The translations under genes were made by a program, and so were the position numbers. Below the pieces are notes generated by a model. It was not told the DNA's origin. It saw nothing but the letters and a program-made list of their open reading frames with translations, and made no database searches. DNA of 64,000 bases from Crossaster papposus (Eukaryota > Echinodermata > Asteroidea > Velatida > Solasteridae): assembly GCA_037893245.1 (NCBI GenBank), contig JBAIAA010000110.1:1426001-1490000 (forward strand). The letters run 5' to 3'. Shown one piece after another: positions 46,375 through 57,200 of this stretch (within the stretch, counting starts at the first letter, position 1; every line of letters begins with the position of its first letter).

Positions 46375-46383
46375 CTTTTTATA
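46375..46383 (-). promoter_or_regulatory. TATA box of the transposase gene
   Basis: TATAAAAAG on the - strand, with TCATCACTTC starting 25 bases downstream (46358-46349). This is the same initiator text as at the accessory gene. The first in-frame ATG (46365) would lie upstream of this start site. Confidence 0.65.
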
Positions 46384-46395
46384 TGCTTTTCAGCG

Positions 46396-47165
46396 TTCAT
46401 CCAGGCGCATCCGTGATAGTCCGTGACTATCCGTGACTATCCGTGAAGCATCCGTCAGTATCCGTGTCATGTCCGTGACGCATCCGTGTATATCCGTGTA
46501 TATCCGTGGTATATCCTTGGTTATCCTTGGTTATCCGGGTATGTCCGTGTCTTATCCGTGTTGAATCCGTGTTGAATCCGTGTCGTGTCCGTGACTATCC
46601 GGGACTATCCGTCACTATCCGGGACTATCCGGCGTCACATCCGTGTTGACACCGTGTTGCATCCTGGAGTATCCGTGACCATCCGGCTGGAAATCCCAAA
46701 ATTTTCGTCCTTAACCGGGAGTGTCCGGGAGTGTCCGTGTTGTATCCTGGAGTATCCGTGTTGATGCCGGGACTATCCGTGACGGTTCCGTGCATATCCG
46801 TGATGATCCGGGACGTCTTTTTCGCTCCAGGATAGGGGCCGGATATACCCGGAATCAACACGGAACCGTCACGGATAGTCCCGGCATCAACACGGATACT
46901 CCAGGATACAACACGGACACTCCCGGATCGGGCGACTTCTTCCCGGATACTCCCGGACAAATTCTAATTTTTAAACCTCCCAACTTTTAAATTTCGGCTT
47001 CCCGGACAGCGCCGGACACTCCCGGATGCTGAAGGACACTGAAGGACTCTCAAGGATACTTCACGGACTCTCAAGGATACCTCACGGATAGGCCACCGGA
47101 TACTCAAGGATACTCAAGGACTCGTATCCGGGAGTATCCTGGAGTATCCTGCTGTCCGATGGGAC
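46396..47165. repeat. Right subterminal array of GGAYA/TRTCC motifs
   Basis: In 46409-46640 the motif is on the - strand (ATCCGTG...). There, 22 counted intervals again sum to 230 (mean 10.45). From about 46850 the motif runs on +, and the last ~30 bases turn again. The array contains a 68-bp perfect inverted repeat (46725-46926). Confidence 0.9.
46725..46926. repeat. Perfect 68-bp inverted repeat inside the right array
   Basis: 46725-46792 is the exact reverse complement of 46859-46926, with a 66-base spacer. It begins CCGGGAGTGTCCGTGTTG. Perfect identity points to a recent inverted duplication, or to conversion between the arms. Confidence 0.93.
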
Positions 47166-47200
47166 TGGGGCTTAACATAAAACTGATTTGGTTGTTAATT

Positions 47201-47578
47201 TTAAAGGTAGGATTACACAATTTGCAGATATTGAACAATTTTACTACCGAATTATTAAGAAATATCTTCTTTATTTAAAAGTAAATAATGATTCTAGACA
47301 TCAAGCAAAAACGTTTGAGCTAGATATCATGTAATTGTTCTGAAAATTGAATTTTATTAAAAGAAATCACGATCGCCGAACGGCGATTGAGAACAAAAAA
47401 CCAATAACTGCCCGACACCGGTTGAAAACAAACGCCATTTTTCTTGCTTTTTTCTCGGCATCCGTGATTGTAAAACTTCAGACAGGTCAGTTAAACGATA
47501 TTGACTATAAAATACAACCCCACAAATCTACCAATTCCTGATAATTCAAGCAATTACCAATGTGTATCCTACCTTTAA
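47201..47578 (-). mobile_element. MITE family A, copy 4 (inverted)
   Basis: TTAAAGGTAGGATTACACA opens and TGTGTATCCTACCTTTAA closes. The interior is the reverse of copies 2 and 3. It starts only 26 bases beyond the Harbinger right target duplication. Confidence 0.9.
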
Positions 47579-48216
47579 ATACTCTTTCCTATTACATAAT
47601 TTCCTTCCAAATTTCCTTCCAGAAGTCCAATTGGGCACTTCCCAGGCCATAATACCCCTTTAACTGGCCGCGATTGTGAAATTAAAATGCAATCTATTTT
47701 TGTTGGGTATCATTATTCAACGATTTTATTCCACAAGGTACAAATTCAAAAATCTTTTTTTTAGATACAAGCTCACATAAAATTAATTTACACTAAGAAC
47801 TTAATTTCTTAATCACATAATTTGATTCCAATTTGATTTACATAATTATTTACAATTAAGTGCGGCCAGATAGTATTTACAAAATGAATGTGTTTTACAT
47901 GTAGACCTTTGTGAAGATAATTTTGCATGTTTTTTCCTTAACATTCACATTACAAATCACTTGAAAAGCAAAAGTTTCCACTAATTATCAAAACTATATC
48001 CAAGGTATATTTCTTAATTTTGAAATTTCTTTATTTTAATACCTGTTATTCACCCTTCACAAAAGAGATTTGTGAAATAAACTTTTTTTTAAACCATAAA
48101 ATGGAATTCATGTCGCTACTTTTTCATAACATTCAATATGACTCTGAAATATTTACAGATTGTAAAGGCTTTGTGCAATTGTTTGCATAATACTCATCGA
48201 TTGCTGCATCAGTGCT
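47579..48216. other. 3' flank/UTR of the FHAD1-like gene
   Basis: AATAAA on the - strand at 48030-48035, about 180 bases after the stop codon, is a fitting poly(A) signal; a second is near 47725. Nothing else is seen. Confidence 0.5.
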
Positions 48217-51200
48217 TTACTGTTCTCCCCTACTTCCAAAAATGGAACGGTCCACTTTGAAGTTCAGCTGATTGCCTGTGCACAGAGAAAGATAAGTTAC
48301 ATATCTATGGAAGCCTCTTGCTGACATTGTGAATAGGTCTATTTTTATGGACATGTAAAAATGTAGTAAAATTAGGTAAATAAACTAGGGAAAGTAGGAA
48401 TACATGATAACCTGCAACAAAAACATGATCTGTTGTTTTTCATAATTTGCATATTGAATATTCATTAGGGAGTGTGTGCCCAACTCACCACGGCATGTTC
48501 CAAGTTGATCAGCTTAGCTGTTGTCTCACATAGCTGCTGGTCTTTCTCACCCAACTCCTGCAAAATCATTTCAAAAACACAAACGAATGTTTAATTAATG
48601 AATTGTTTATGGAATACATACTATAAAAACATCTTAAAATGCTGACTTTTCAAAAAGTTACAAATTGTTAGATTAAACAAAGAGTGGTAGGCAGTAAAAA
48701 GGAAGTGAATGAGAAATGTTGGCCTAATAAACTGGCTCACGATTTCTATTCGGTCTTTGAGTAAACAAATAATCACTTTGAAACAAAAACAATTCAAATT
48801 GTTCACTTACAGTTTTTAAACTCTCTAGTTCGTAGCTCTTCCGAAGTAGCTGCTCTTTTTGTGTTTTCTTCTTTGCTTCTTTCTATTATTTAAAAAAAAT
48901 AAAACAAAATATGTGACCTGTTCCAACGAAACCCGGACAAAGTCGCACAATGTGTTTTGTCACAATGTACTCCTGAAGTAATTTCGGGATGGATTTTACC
49001 ATTTTGAGATTTTAGTTTTTCCTAAGTCACTTACTATTAATCTACAATCTCCTCAAATTTGAACAAAATCCGTATACCAGAAGTGTGTTTTTTGGTCAAT
49101 TTTGTGAAACATTTGTGTATATAAATAATACGCCTCTGAACTTCAAAGCTGTTTATCTCATAATTAGGTTGTCAGGGTTTTATCACTAAATCCAGACCCC
49201 AGGGAAGATAGGGTGGGGGTACATATGTAAATGATACATCATTTTAAAGCTGAGAACCTAGAGAATTTGAAAAAAGCAAAATCTGAAAAACTAAAAAGTC
49301 AACTTTGTCCGGGTTTCGTTGGAACAGGTTACAAATTAACGATGAATCGGCCTTATGCTAGCTACGTGACAACTCTATTTTTTTATTTTTTTATAAACCC
49401 GCAGCAACCCACCTTCATCTTGGTCGCCTCGTCCTCATAGCAGTTGTGCTTCGGCCACGTCTGCTTGCTGTTTTTGGTGTCGTTCTCCAAGTGGAATGTC
49501 TGTCAATAGAAGGAAGAAGAAAAACAATTTCAGACAATAGAATTATAACAACAAATTGCCTAATTGCCACACGGCATTCTGGTGTTTATGACTTCTGACT
49601 AGCGCACTCGAACAAAGATATTGACGATTTGGGAGACCGCCAACATAGGGCAAGATAGCTCAGTTGGTAGAGCGCCGGTTCGGTATTCCGGAGGTCGCAG
49701 GTTGGCGTCCCGCTTTGTCAATTTCTTTATATGCTTTGATTTACCTATGTCCTTTGTCCTTTGAAATACGGCTACCTTCCCTACTCTTTCCTACACAGTG
49801 TGAGTTCAGACTGTTTCTATCCATTTATGTGGAGACCATGTATTATTTGTTCAGTTTTTGTTTGTTTGTTATTGCTTTTGCTGTTCACCTTTTTGTTCTT
49901 AATGGCTCGGTTCAGTCTCTTCTCCTGGTCAAGCCCTTCCCTGGTCCTTCTCAGTGTCTCCCGGAGGTAGTGTGCCTCTTCCGTTCTGCCGTGAAGGTCG
50001 TTCTGAAACCACACCCAAGAAATATGCAGGGTTATCCATACTCTATGAAAGATTAATTACAGGTGCCAACTTTTGGGGCAAAAATAGTTTTGCAAAACCT
50101 GAAGGGTAGTAAAGAGCGGAAGGTTAAAGACAATCTGTTGGCTCTCTGAAAACTGATCAAAACTTGATCCAAAATGAAAGGTTGGATAATCCTCAACTTT
50201 CAAATTGTACACGTTGAAGACTTACAGCCAGTTTTTCAACTTGTGCTGACTTCCCATTGGCCAGTTTCTCAGCCAATCGTAGCTTCTCTAGATCCTTCTC
50301 GTAGTCCTTCAGAAGTTCGTCTTTGCGTTCCAGTCGCTGGTTCAGTGTCCGCAGCCGGCTGGCGATCAGCTCCTTGGTGTTGGCCCGTTCCCCGGCAATC
50401 CTGTCGCGCTCGTCCTTGGGGAGGTGGCCCATGGAATCCTGGCCGGCTACCTCGCCCAGGCTCAGGAGGTTGGCTACCGACTGGGCCAGCTTGAGATACT
50501 GTGAGGTTACAATCCAGACAGAAACAATATCAGGGGAAAATGAGAAATTGTAGTCTGTAACTCAAGGTTTACCTGGAGGATTACCGAGGGTTTACGTTTA
50601 CCGGGTGGTTTACCAAGAGGTTTATCAAGAGGTTTATCCGGAGGTTTACCTCAACATTTACCTCAATTTGTTTTCAGGTTTTTTTCCCAATGATGCTTTT
50701 AAGTCATGTTTTTCCAACGATGGATAGCTGACAATTGTTGCAAATTAATACAAAAAATCCACATTCTTGATAATGACAGCATACTAGCTACAATAATTTG
50801 CACAGTTAAATAAGGTATTTGTTATAATAATTTGGTAGTCTTGTTTTGTTATGTTTGTAAAGGTTTATTCATTACCTTTAAAGGTAGGATACACCATTTG
50901 CAGATTCCAAACGTCAAATCCACCCATTCATGATAATTCAAGCAATTACCAATGGTGTATCCTGCCTTTCAGGTTTAAAGACGATATGTTAAAATCACAA
51001 TGTCGGGGTAATATTACGATTGACTCACCGACTGTTCACTGATCTCCAGACCTTGCTGCATCTCGATACGAGCGCTCCGCTCGATGACCGCATCGGAGGA
51101 CGCCGTGGAGATCTGGCCCCGCGCCTTGGCCACCTCCCTCTCCAGCACGGCCTCCGGGTTGGCCCCGCCCACCCCTCCTGGCTGGCCCTGGTCCATGATC

Positions 51201-54200
51201 TGGGCCTGCTTGGCTCGCATCTCGGCCAGCTCCTTCTTGAGGAGGATGACCTGCTGGAGGGCCTGGTCTTGAGTTGGCACTGGAGACACAAAACAGTACA
51301 ACAATAAACGAATTATAGGTGTGCAAGAGATGAGGTCAGCAATAAGTGATGATAACATGTGGAAGTTAAAGGTAGGATACACCATCTGTAATTACTTGGA
51401 TTATCATGAATGGGTTGATTTTTTTTGGGGGGGGCGTATTTTTTAGTAAATATCATTTAACTGACCTGTCTAAAGTTTTACAATCAAGGATGCCAAGAAA
51501 ATCACGAAAAACAGTGTTTGTTTTCAACCGGAGTCAGGCAGTTATTCTTATGCTATTATTGTTTTTTGGGCGATCGCCGTCCAGTTTCTACTGTTTCGAA
51601 TCCAGGGTGAGAGTTTTAACCCGGGTTGAAAATATCAACCCTAGTCTGGAGCAGGGTCGAGTTCAACCAGGGTTGAAATCAATCTAGGGGTTGACGCAGG
51701 CTTAGCACAGGGTTGAAAATAGTCAAGTGTGTGAATCGTTCAATGTTTTTAACCCTGTATCAACCCTGTGTCAACCCCGAGATATGACTGGTGTCATATA
51801 GGCTTTTGCATGATTTATTTGGAATCATACCCATCCTTGCAAATTCTAAGACATTTTCATTTTAAGAAAGCTTGACAAAAAAAATGAACTTTTTGTCACA
51901 AGCATTTCATTAAGTTTGATTTGCCATGCCGTAAGCAGGTTCAGAGAGGTTTGTAGTACAAGAGTCTGTGGATCATCGCAACAACAAACAAACAAAGTTG
52001 AATGTAACAGTTGTAATGAGAGCAAGATAACTGGTACGTACGTGGTGGTCGGTTTGATTCTATTCCTTTGATGCGTGACCTGAGCTCCGCCAGTGCCTCC
52101 CGTTGTCTGGCGATAACCTGCTCATGTCTCTCCCCCCTGCACTGGGCTCCGAAGGCCGACATCTCGCTGGTGATCATACCCTGAAGAAACCAAAGAAACG
52201 TAAACAATAATCAGCAATCTACAGTGTCCTGGCCTGACCAGTCGGAACACTCTGCAACCGATGCAATCGAGTCAGGCCTGCTCACCTCTTGTTGCACCTG
52301 TTCCAAGGCCCGTTTGCTGCTCTCCTGTTCATGACCCAGTTGGGCCTGCAACTTGGCCAGCTCGTCGCCCTTCATCAACGCGTCTTGCTTGTGCTTGGAC
52401 ACCATCTCCTTCTGGGAACTGACGGATTGAGAGCACAGCAAGAGAAAATTTGGTCACAGAAAATTAAAAAGCATGAGGGAACATTTGCAACAACCCGAAA
52501 TGTTCTGTAATAAGATAATGACAATTTGGAAGACCGCCAACATAGGGCAAGATAGCTCAGTTGGTAGAGCGCTGGTCCGGTATTCCAGAGGCCGCAGGTG
52601 CAAGATTCACCTTGCCGATTTCTTCGTTCACTTTAAAAGTAATGATTGAAGAACAGAAAGCTTGCTCAAAGTGACTACAGGACTCATATTGTTATCTTGT
52701 TATGACTTTCTTCCGACTACAAAACACAAGACACAAAAACCAGTCTTAGTCCAGACTTAGATTCCAAGCATCCACAAACGGCCTTCGAGTACCCCTCCCC
52801 AAAACTCACCCCAGATCCTTGACCAATCGCTCGGTTTCTGCCGCCTTCCTGTCCACCAGCTCTGACAGCTTGACCAGCTGCTGCCTCTGAGTGGTCAGCT
52901 CGGCCTCCTGGTCTCGGATCAGCAGGCGGTTGTTCTCCAATTCCTCCTTTTGCCGCTCGTTCAGCTCGCCGGTCATGTCCGACAGGCGGGCCGCCGCACC
53001 GGCCAGGTCTCGCCGCAGGCCTAGGGTAACGTTCTGCTGATCCTGCAACTCTTTTTTCAGGTTGCTGTTCTCTTTCCTTACACCACAAAAAAAGGAAATA
53101 AAAATGGTTGGCCAGTTTTCAACAAGTATGTTTAAAACTGACTCATTGCCCTGGTTGCGTTATGCCCAAGCCAAAGAAAAGGGCATTATCAATGTTAAGT
53201 TATAAAACTTTAGACAAATGCAATTTGTACAATATTTGTCCCCCAGCATTTAACTCGGTTTTCTTTTTTGTAACATTCAATCAACTTTTATAAAATAAAG
53301 AACTTTTGTGTACAAATTTTAAAACAGAGCTTATAGGCTTTAAGACAACAACAAGCTGTCTTAAAAAATAAAAGAATGACCTTAAAATGCAACATTATAC
53401 AAATCTAATTTATCTTTAGACTGAACTTGGTGTGATGTAGTGTATGTACCGCCCATCCTATCTACACACATTACGAATCCATAACACCTCGTTAAGGTGA
53501 ATATTTAATATTCAATGTGAATATTCATAATAGGGGTGGAGTCTCACACAGACAACCTACTTGAGTAAGCCAATCAGCTGCTCCATGCCCTTGACATCAG
53601 CAGCAGGTTGCTGGACGATGACCGGTTTGGGCGGGATCTCCGGCTTGCTGGCCTGCTGCTGGAACTTGAGAAGCATCTCCTGTGCCTTCCTAGTTTGCTC
53701 TGCTCAGATACAAGAAAATGTGAACGAACAATCTTAAAACATTTAGGAAATGCAGGCTTTCAAGCAGACTCAGATGAAAAATTAGGAGAAAAGTAGGATC
53801 AACATTTTCAAAAAAGCAGAACAAAAGTTGGACTTTGGAGGACAAAATCAAGATGAAAGTAGGACTTTTGCAGGCTTTCAGGAGTAATTTTTGGCAATAC
53901 TCGTACATGTCCACAGCATTGTCAGCCTCATTTGGCATGTTCTGTACTCACAACTCTTGTGCTCTTCCTGCATCTAAGCTCTTGGAAGTACAAAACCTAT
54001 CATTGTGTTATTTACATATATGACAGCGTGTCACAATGTTTAGAAAAACATTCAATGAGAATTTAAAAAAACTGTTAAAAATTTTAAACACTTTAAAAAC
54101 AATATGTCAGGGCTAGTTGACAAATTTGGGAAAGCCGTACACAGTTCAACTTCGTTCCAATTTCACAGCGAATGCTTTATGACGTCGAATCTGAATGCCG

Positions 54201-57200
54201 TTAACGTATAAACCAGCCTTTCTACTCTCTTTTGTTTTTATAGTTTTATAACCGTGTAAATTTGTTTTCACTTTTGGATATAAATGGATATATGGCGCTT
54301 TGGAACTAAATAAGAATATAATAGGGGATATAGTATAGGGAAAGCTGTCAAGGCGGGCTCATATGCGGCGCAAAAGCGGAGGAGATCACGATCACGATCA
54401 AGTAGTCACGATCACGATGTGGTTACACACCTGCAAGTTTCTGTTGCAGCTCCACCACCTTGCCCTGTCCCATGGCCAGGTCTTTCCCAGACTTGATGAC
54501 CCTATCCTCCAGGCTGACGATGGTCAGGGAATGCTGCTTGATCTGCTCTCTCAGGGCCACCGTCTCCTTGCCTTGTTGGGCCTCCGATGCCGTCAGCTTG
54601 TCCTGCAAAGTGCCTACTTCCGAATGGTGGTTCTTCCGCAACGTCAACAAGTCTTCATTCAGCTTCTCCTATTTGGACACAATTTGTTTTTATTACGACA
54701 AATCCAATTAAAGACTTAGTTAAGATGAAAACCGGGGAGCGCAGAGCTCTACCAACTGTGGCGACTGGCGACTTAAATCAAATCTGAACTCCTGACACAT
54801 GGATTAGTTGTTCGGTGTCCGGTTGACTGCCCCGACTAAATTCAAATTGAAATACCCTTTAATTAATTGTCTGGAGCTTCACAAACTGAGCTGCTTCACA
54901 ATTAGGGTTTGAACCCCAGCCACCTGAGCTGACTAAAGTTGGATTTGAACTCCAGACCCTTTAGTTATTCTTTATGTGCACTACCAACTTAATAGCTGAA
55001 CCAAATGGAGCTAGAACCCCAGACTCATGGATTAATGTTCCAGTGCTCTACCAATGGAACTTCATCGATTGAGACCACTGGTACAGGCCGATCGGCTCCA
55101 AACAGAAAAAACAATAAACTGATCCAAATAAACAATCCAATTTCTTTTTCACAACAAAAAGATGAAAATTTCAACAACAAAGAAATGATGTATGTGGCTA
55201 TATCAAGACAGTTGACTTACTTCCGTTGCGGTAAACTCCTTTTCTCTAGTCTCCAGCTGCCTCTCCAGAACTTGCAGCCTTTCTTCATCGGAATTCTTCT
55301 CTGTCAAAGCCTGCCAAATGAAAGGTAACTCAGAATGTATAGGTGATCTGTTACCACAAAATGGGCGTAAAAGTACTTAGCAAATTTTGAAAAATCAAGA
55401 TTATGGTATTTTCTGAAAGTGCCTTTTTTTCTTCTTCCCCTGTACCTGTCGGAGCTCTTGTATTTTAGCCTCTTGTTGTTGGACCCGCTTCTGTTCAGCC
55501 TTGACAGCGCCAGCTCCCTTGGCAGCTTCTTCCAGATGGAGCTTCTCCAGAGAGGTCTGCAGTTTATTCTCAGCTGGGGAATTAGGAACAGAAGGCATGC
55601 GTTCAGTTCTGCTCAGTGTTCAAGGGGTGTTTTGAGTTGAGAAGAATTGTGTAGGCATTGGTCATAACTTTCGTCGCCTGTCGTCAATGTAAGATAGCAT
55701 CCTTAATTCCCTTAAAAACTTTGAAGACTATAAATACGGAGATATCTCGTCAATTATGCAGGAAATGTAGCCAAAACTGTCATATGCCAACCGAAATAGT
55801 TATTTGTAGCAGGTTTCTGAACCATTTTCTCCAGTATCTTCCTGCAATAAAACAGTCAATGCTGTGTGCAAAACATTTGAATATTCTCGGGAAAACTGAT
55901 AGAATTCCTACAACTGATGTCCAATTCAGTGGACGAAAAGTGGATACATTTCACTGTACTTCACCCTAGATATTTAATGAGAAGACCTTTAACCTTTGAA
56001 TCAACTTTGTAAGTCTCCCGTAGCTTGGTTTGGTGAGTAAAGTGGAGGGTATGGCTTAAATTTAAACATTTGTTATTACTTTTTGAATCACATTTTCATT
56101 GCAATTTTTATTCCAAGTTTGAAGTCATCGCAGGGACATGACCTGAGACAGTCTGTGACCAAGCCAAGATTTGGAAAATGGCTTTGTCAGACTGATCCAA
56201 GTCTCACAGATGACCCAATTTTCAAAAAAGGAGATTCCCCTTCCATCGCAGGCCGCATCCGAAACTCTGTGGCTACTGTCTAGGTGTGTGCATATTACAA
56301 CTACATGGGGAAATGCTGACAATAGCCGTAGCCGTAGCCCTAGCTCTAGATGCCCGTTTCAGACACAGACGTACCTTCCAATCTAGTTTTCTCCAGTGCA
56401 TCAGCCAGCTTTGTCTCGTATTCTGTCTTGAGCCGAGTCACCTCCTGTCCCGTCTCCATCTTCAGCGTCTTCTCCAACTCGTCAAATTTAGACTGGACAT
56501 CGGCTGCCTCCTTGTGAGAACTCTCCTTCTTAGACTTAAGGTCCTCGATGAACGCTGCCAGACCTAGGAAGAAGAGAAAAAAAGAAAGGAAACTTTAGTT
56601 ATGGTTTCACTTAATCCTAACCCCAAGACATTCTTTACGAAGGGCCAACCTCAAGGCTCTAAAACTCTCAACTGTGAAGTAAAAACGAATCACGGCATGA
56701 CCTGAAGCCAGTTTCAAGGAGCTGCTAATCACAAAATTGTGCTTAGCCCCCAAAAAGGAACGTCTTGCTCAGCAAAGACAAGTTACAAGCCAAAACTCCA
56801 TATGCTTTTCGTGCTAAGCAAAAACCAGCTGATCATCAATCACAAACAATATACATCACCTGAAAATTTGGTCTGTAACCATGTATTTGCTAAGTACGAA
56901 TTTACATGCTAAGCAACAATCAGGTTTGTGGGTACACCCGGGTTTCGATGCACAGCCCGAATATACGGTGTGAAGTACGCAGGACTTACTTGCAGATAAA
57001 TGTTCACAAATCGTGCTACACGGCATTAGTTTTAGCGCAACCTTTAAAGTAGCGGCGTACGTTTCTTCTCAACTTTACCTTTCCCCGGTGCAGTCGTGTC
57101 GATACCGCATTTCTCCAGCGTGCCCTCATACTCCTGTTGCCATGCCAACTCATCCTGCAGCATGACAGCGACGGTATCCTTGACACCCTGCAGGCTCTCG

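Larger units (their letters stand above)
41842..47172. mobile_element. Intact Harbinger (PIF/HARBI1) DNA transposon, 5,331 bp
   Basis: The left end AGCCCCAGTCCCATCGG (41842) is exactly mirrored at the right (to 47172), and TAA stands on both sides (41839-41841, 47173-47175), the expected 3-bp Harbinger target. Inside are, left to right: a GGAYA motif array, a + strand accessory gene, a - strand transposase gene, and a second motif array. Both genes are open over their full length, so the copy may be recently active. It lies between FHAD1 and EFHD2. Confidence 0.94.

Noticed and set aside
46625-46990. Two frames with an identical MSGSVRVVSWSIRVD-type start on opposite strands
   Set aside because: They arise from the 68-bp inverted repeat in the motif array and are not genes.
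49635-49735. Possible tRNA gene
   Set aside because: The A-box is good, but the B-box is mutated and the same block recurs with a SINE-type flank at 52529.
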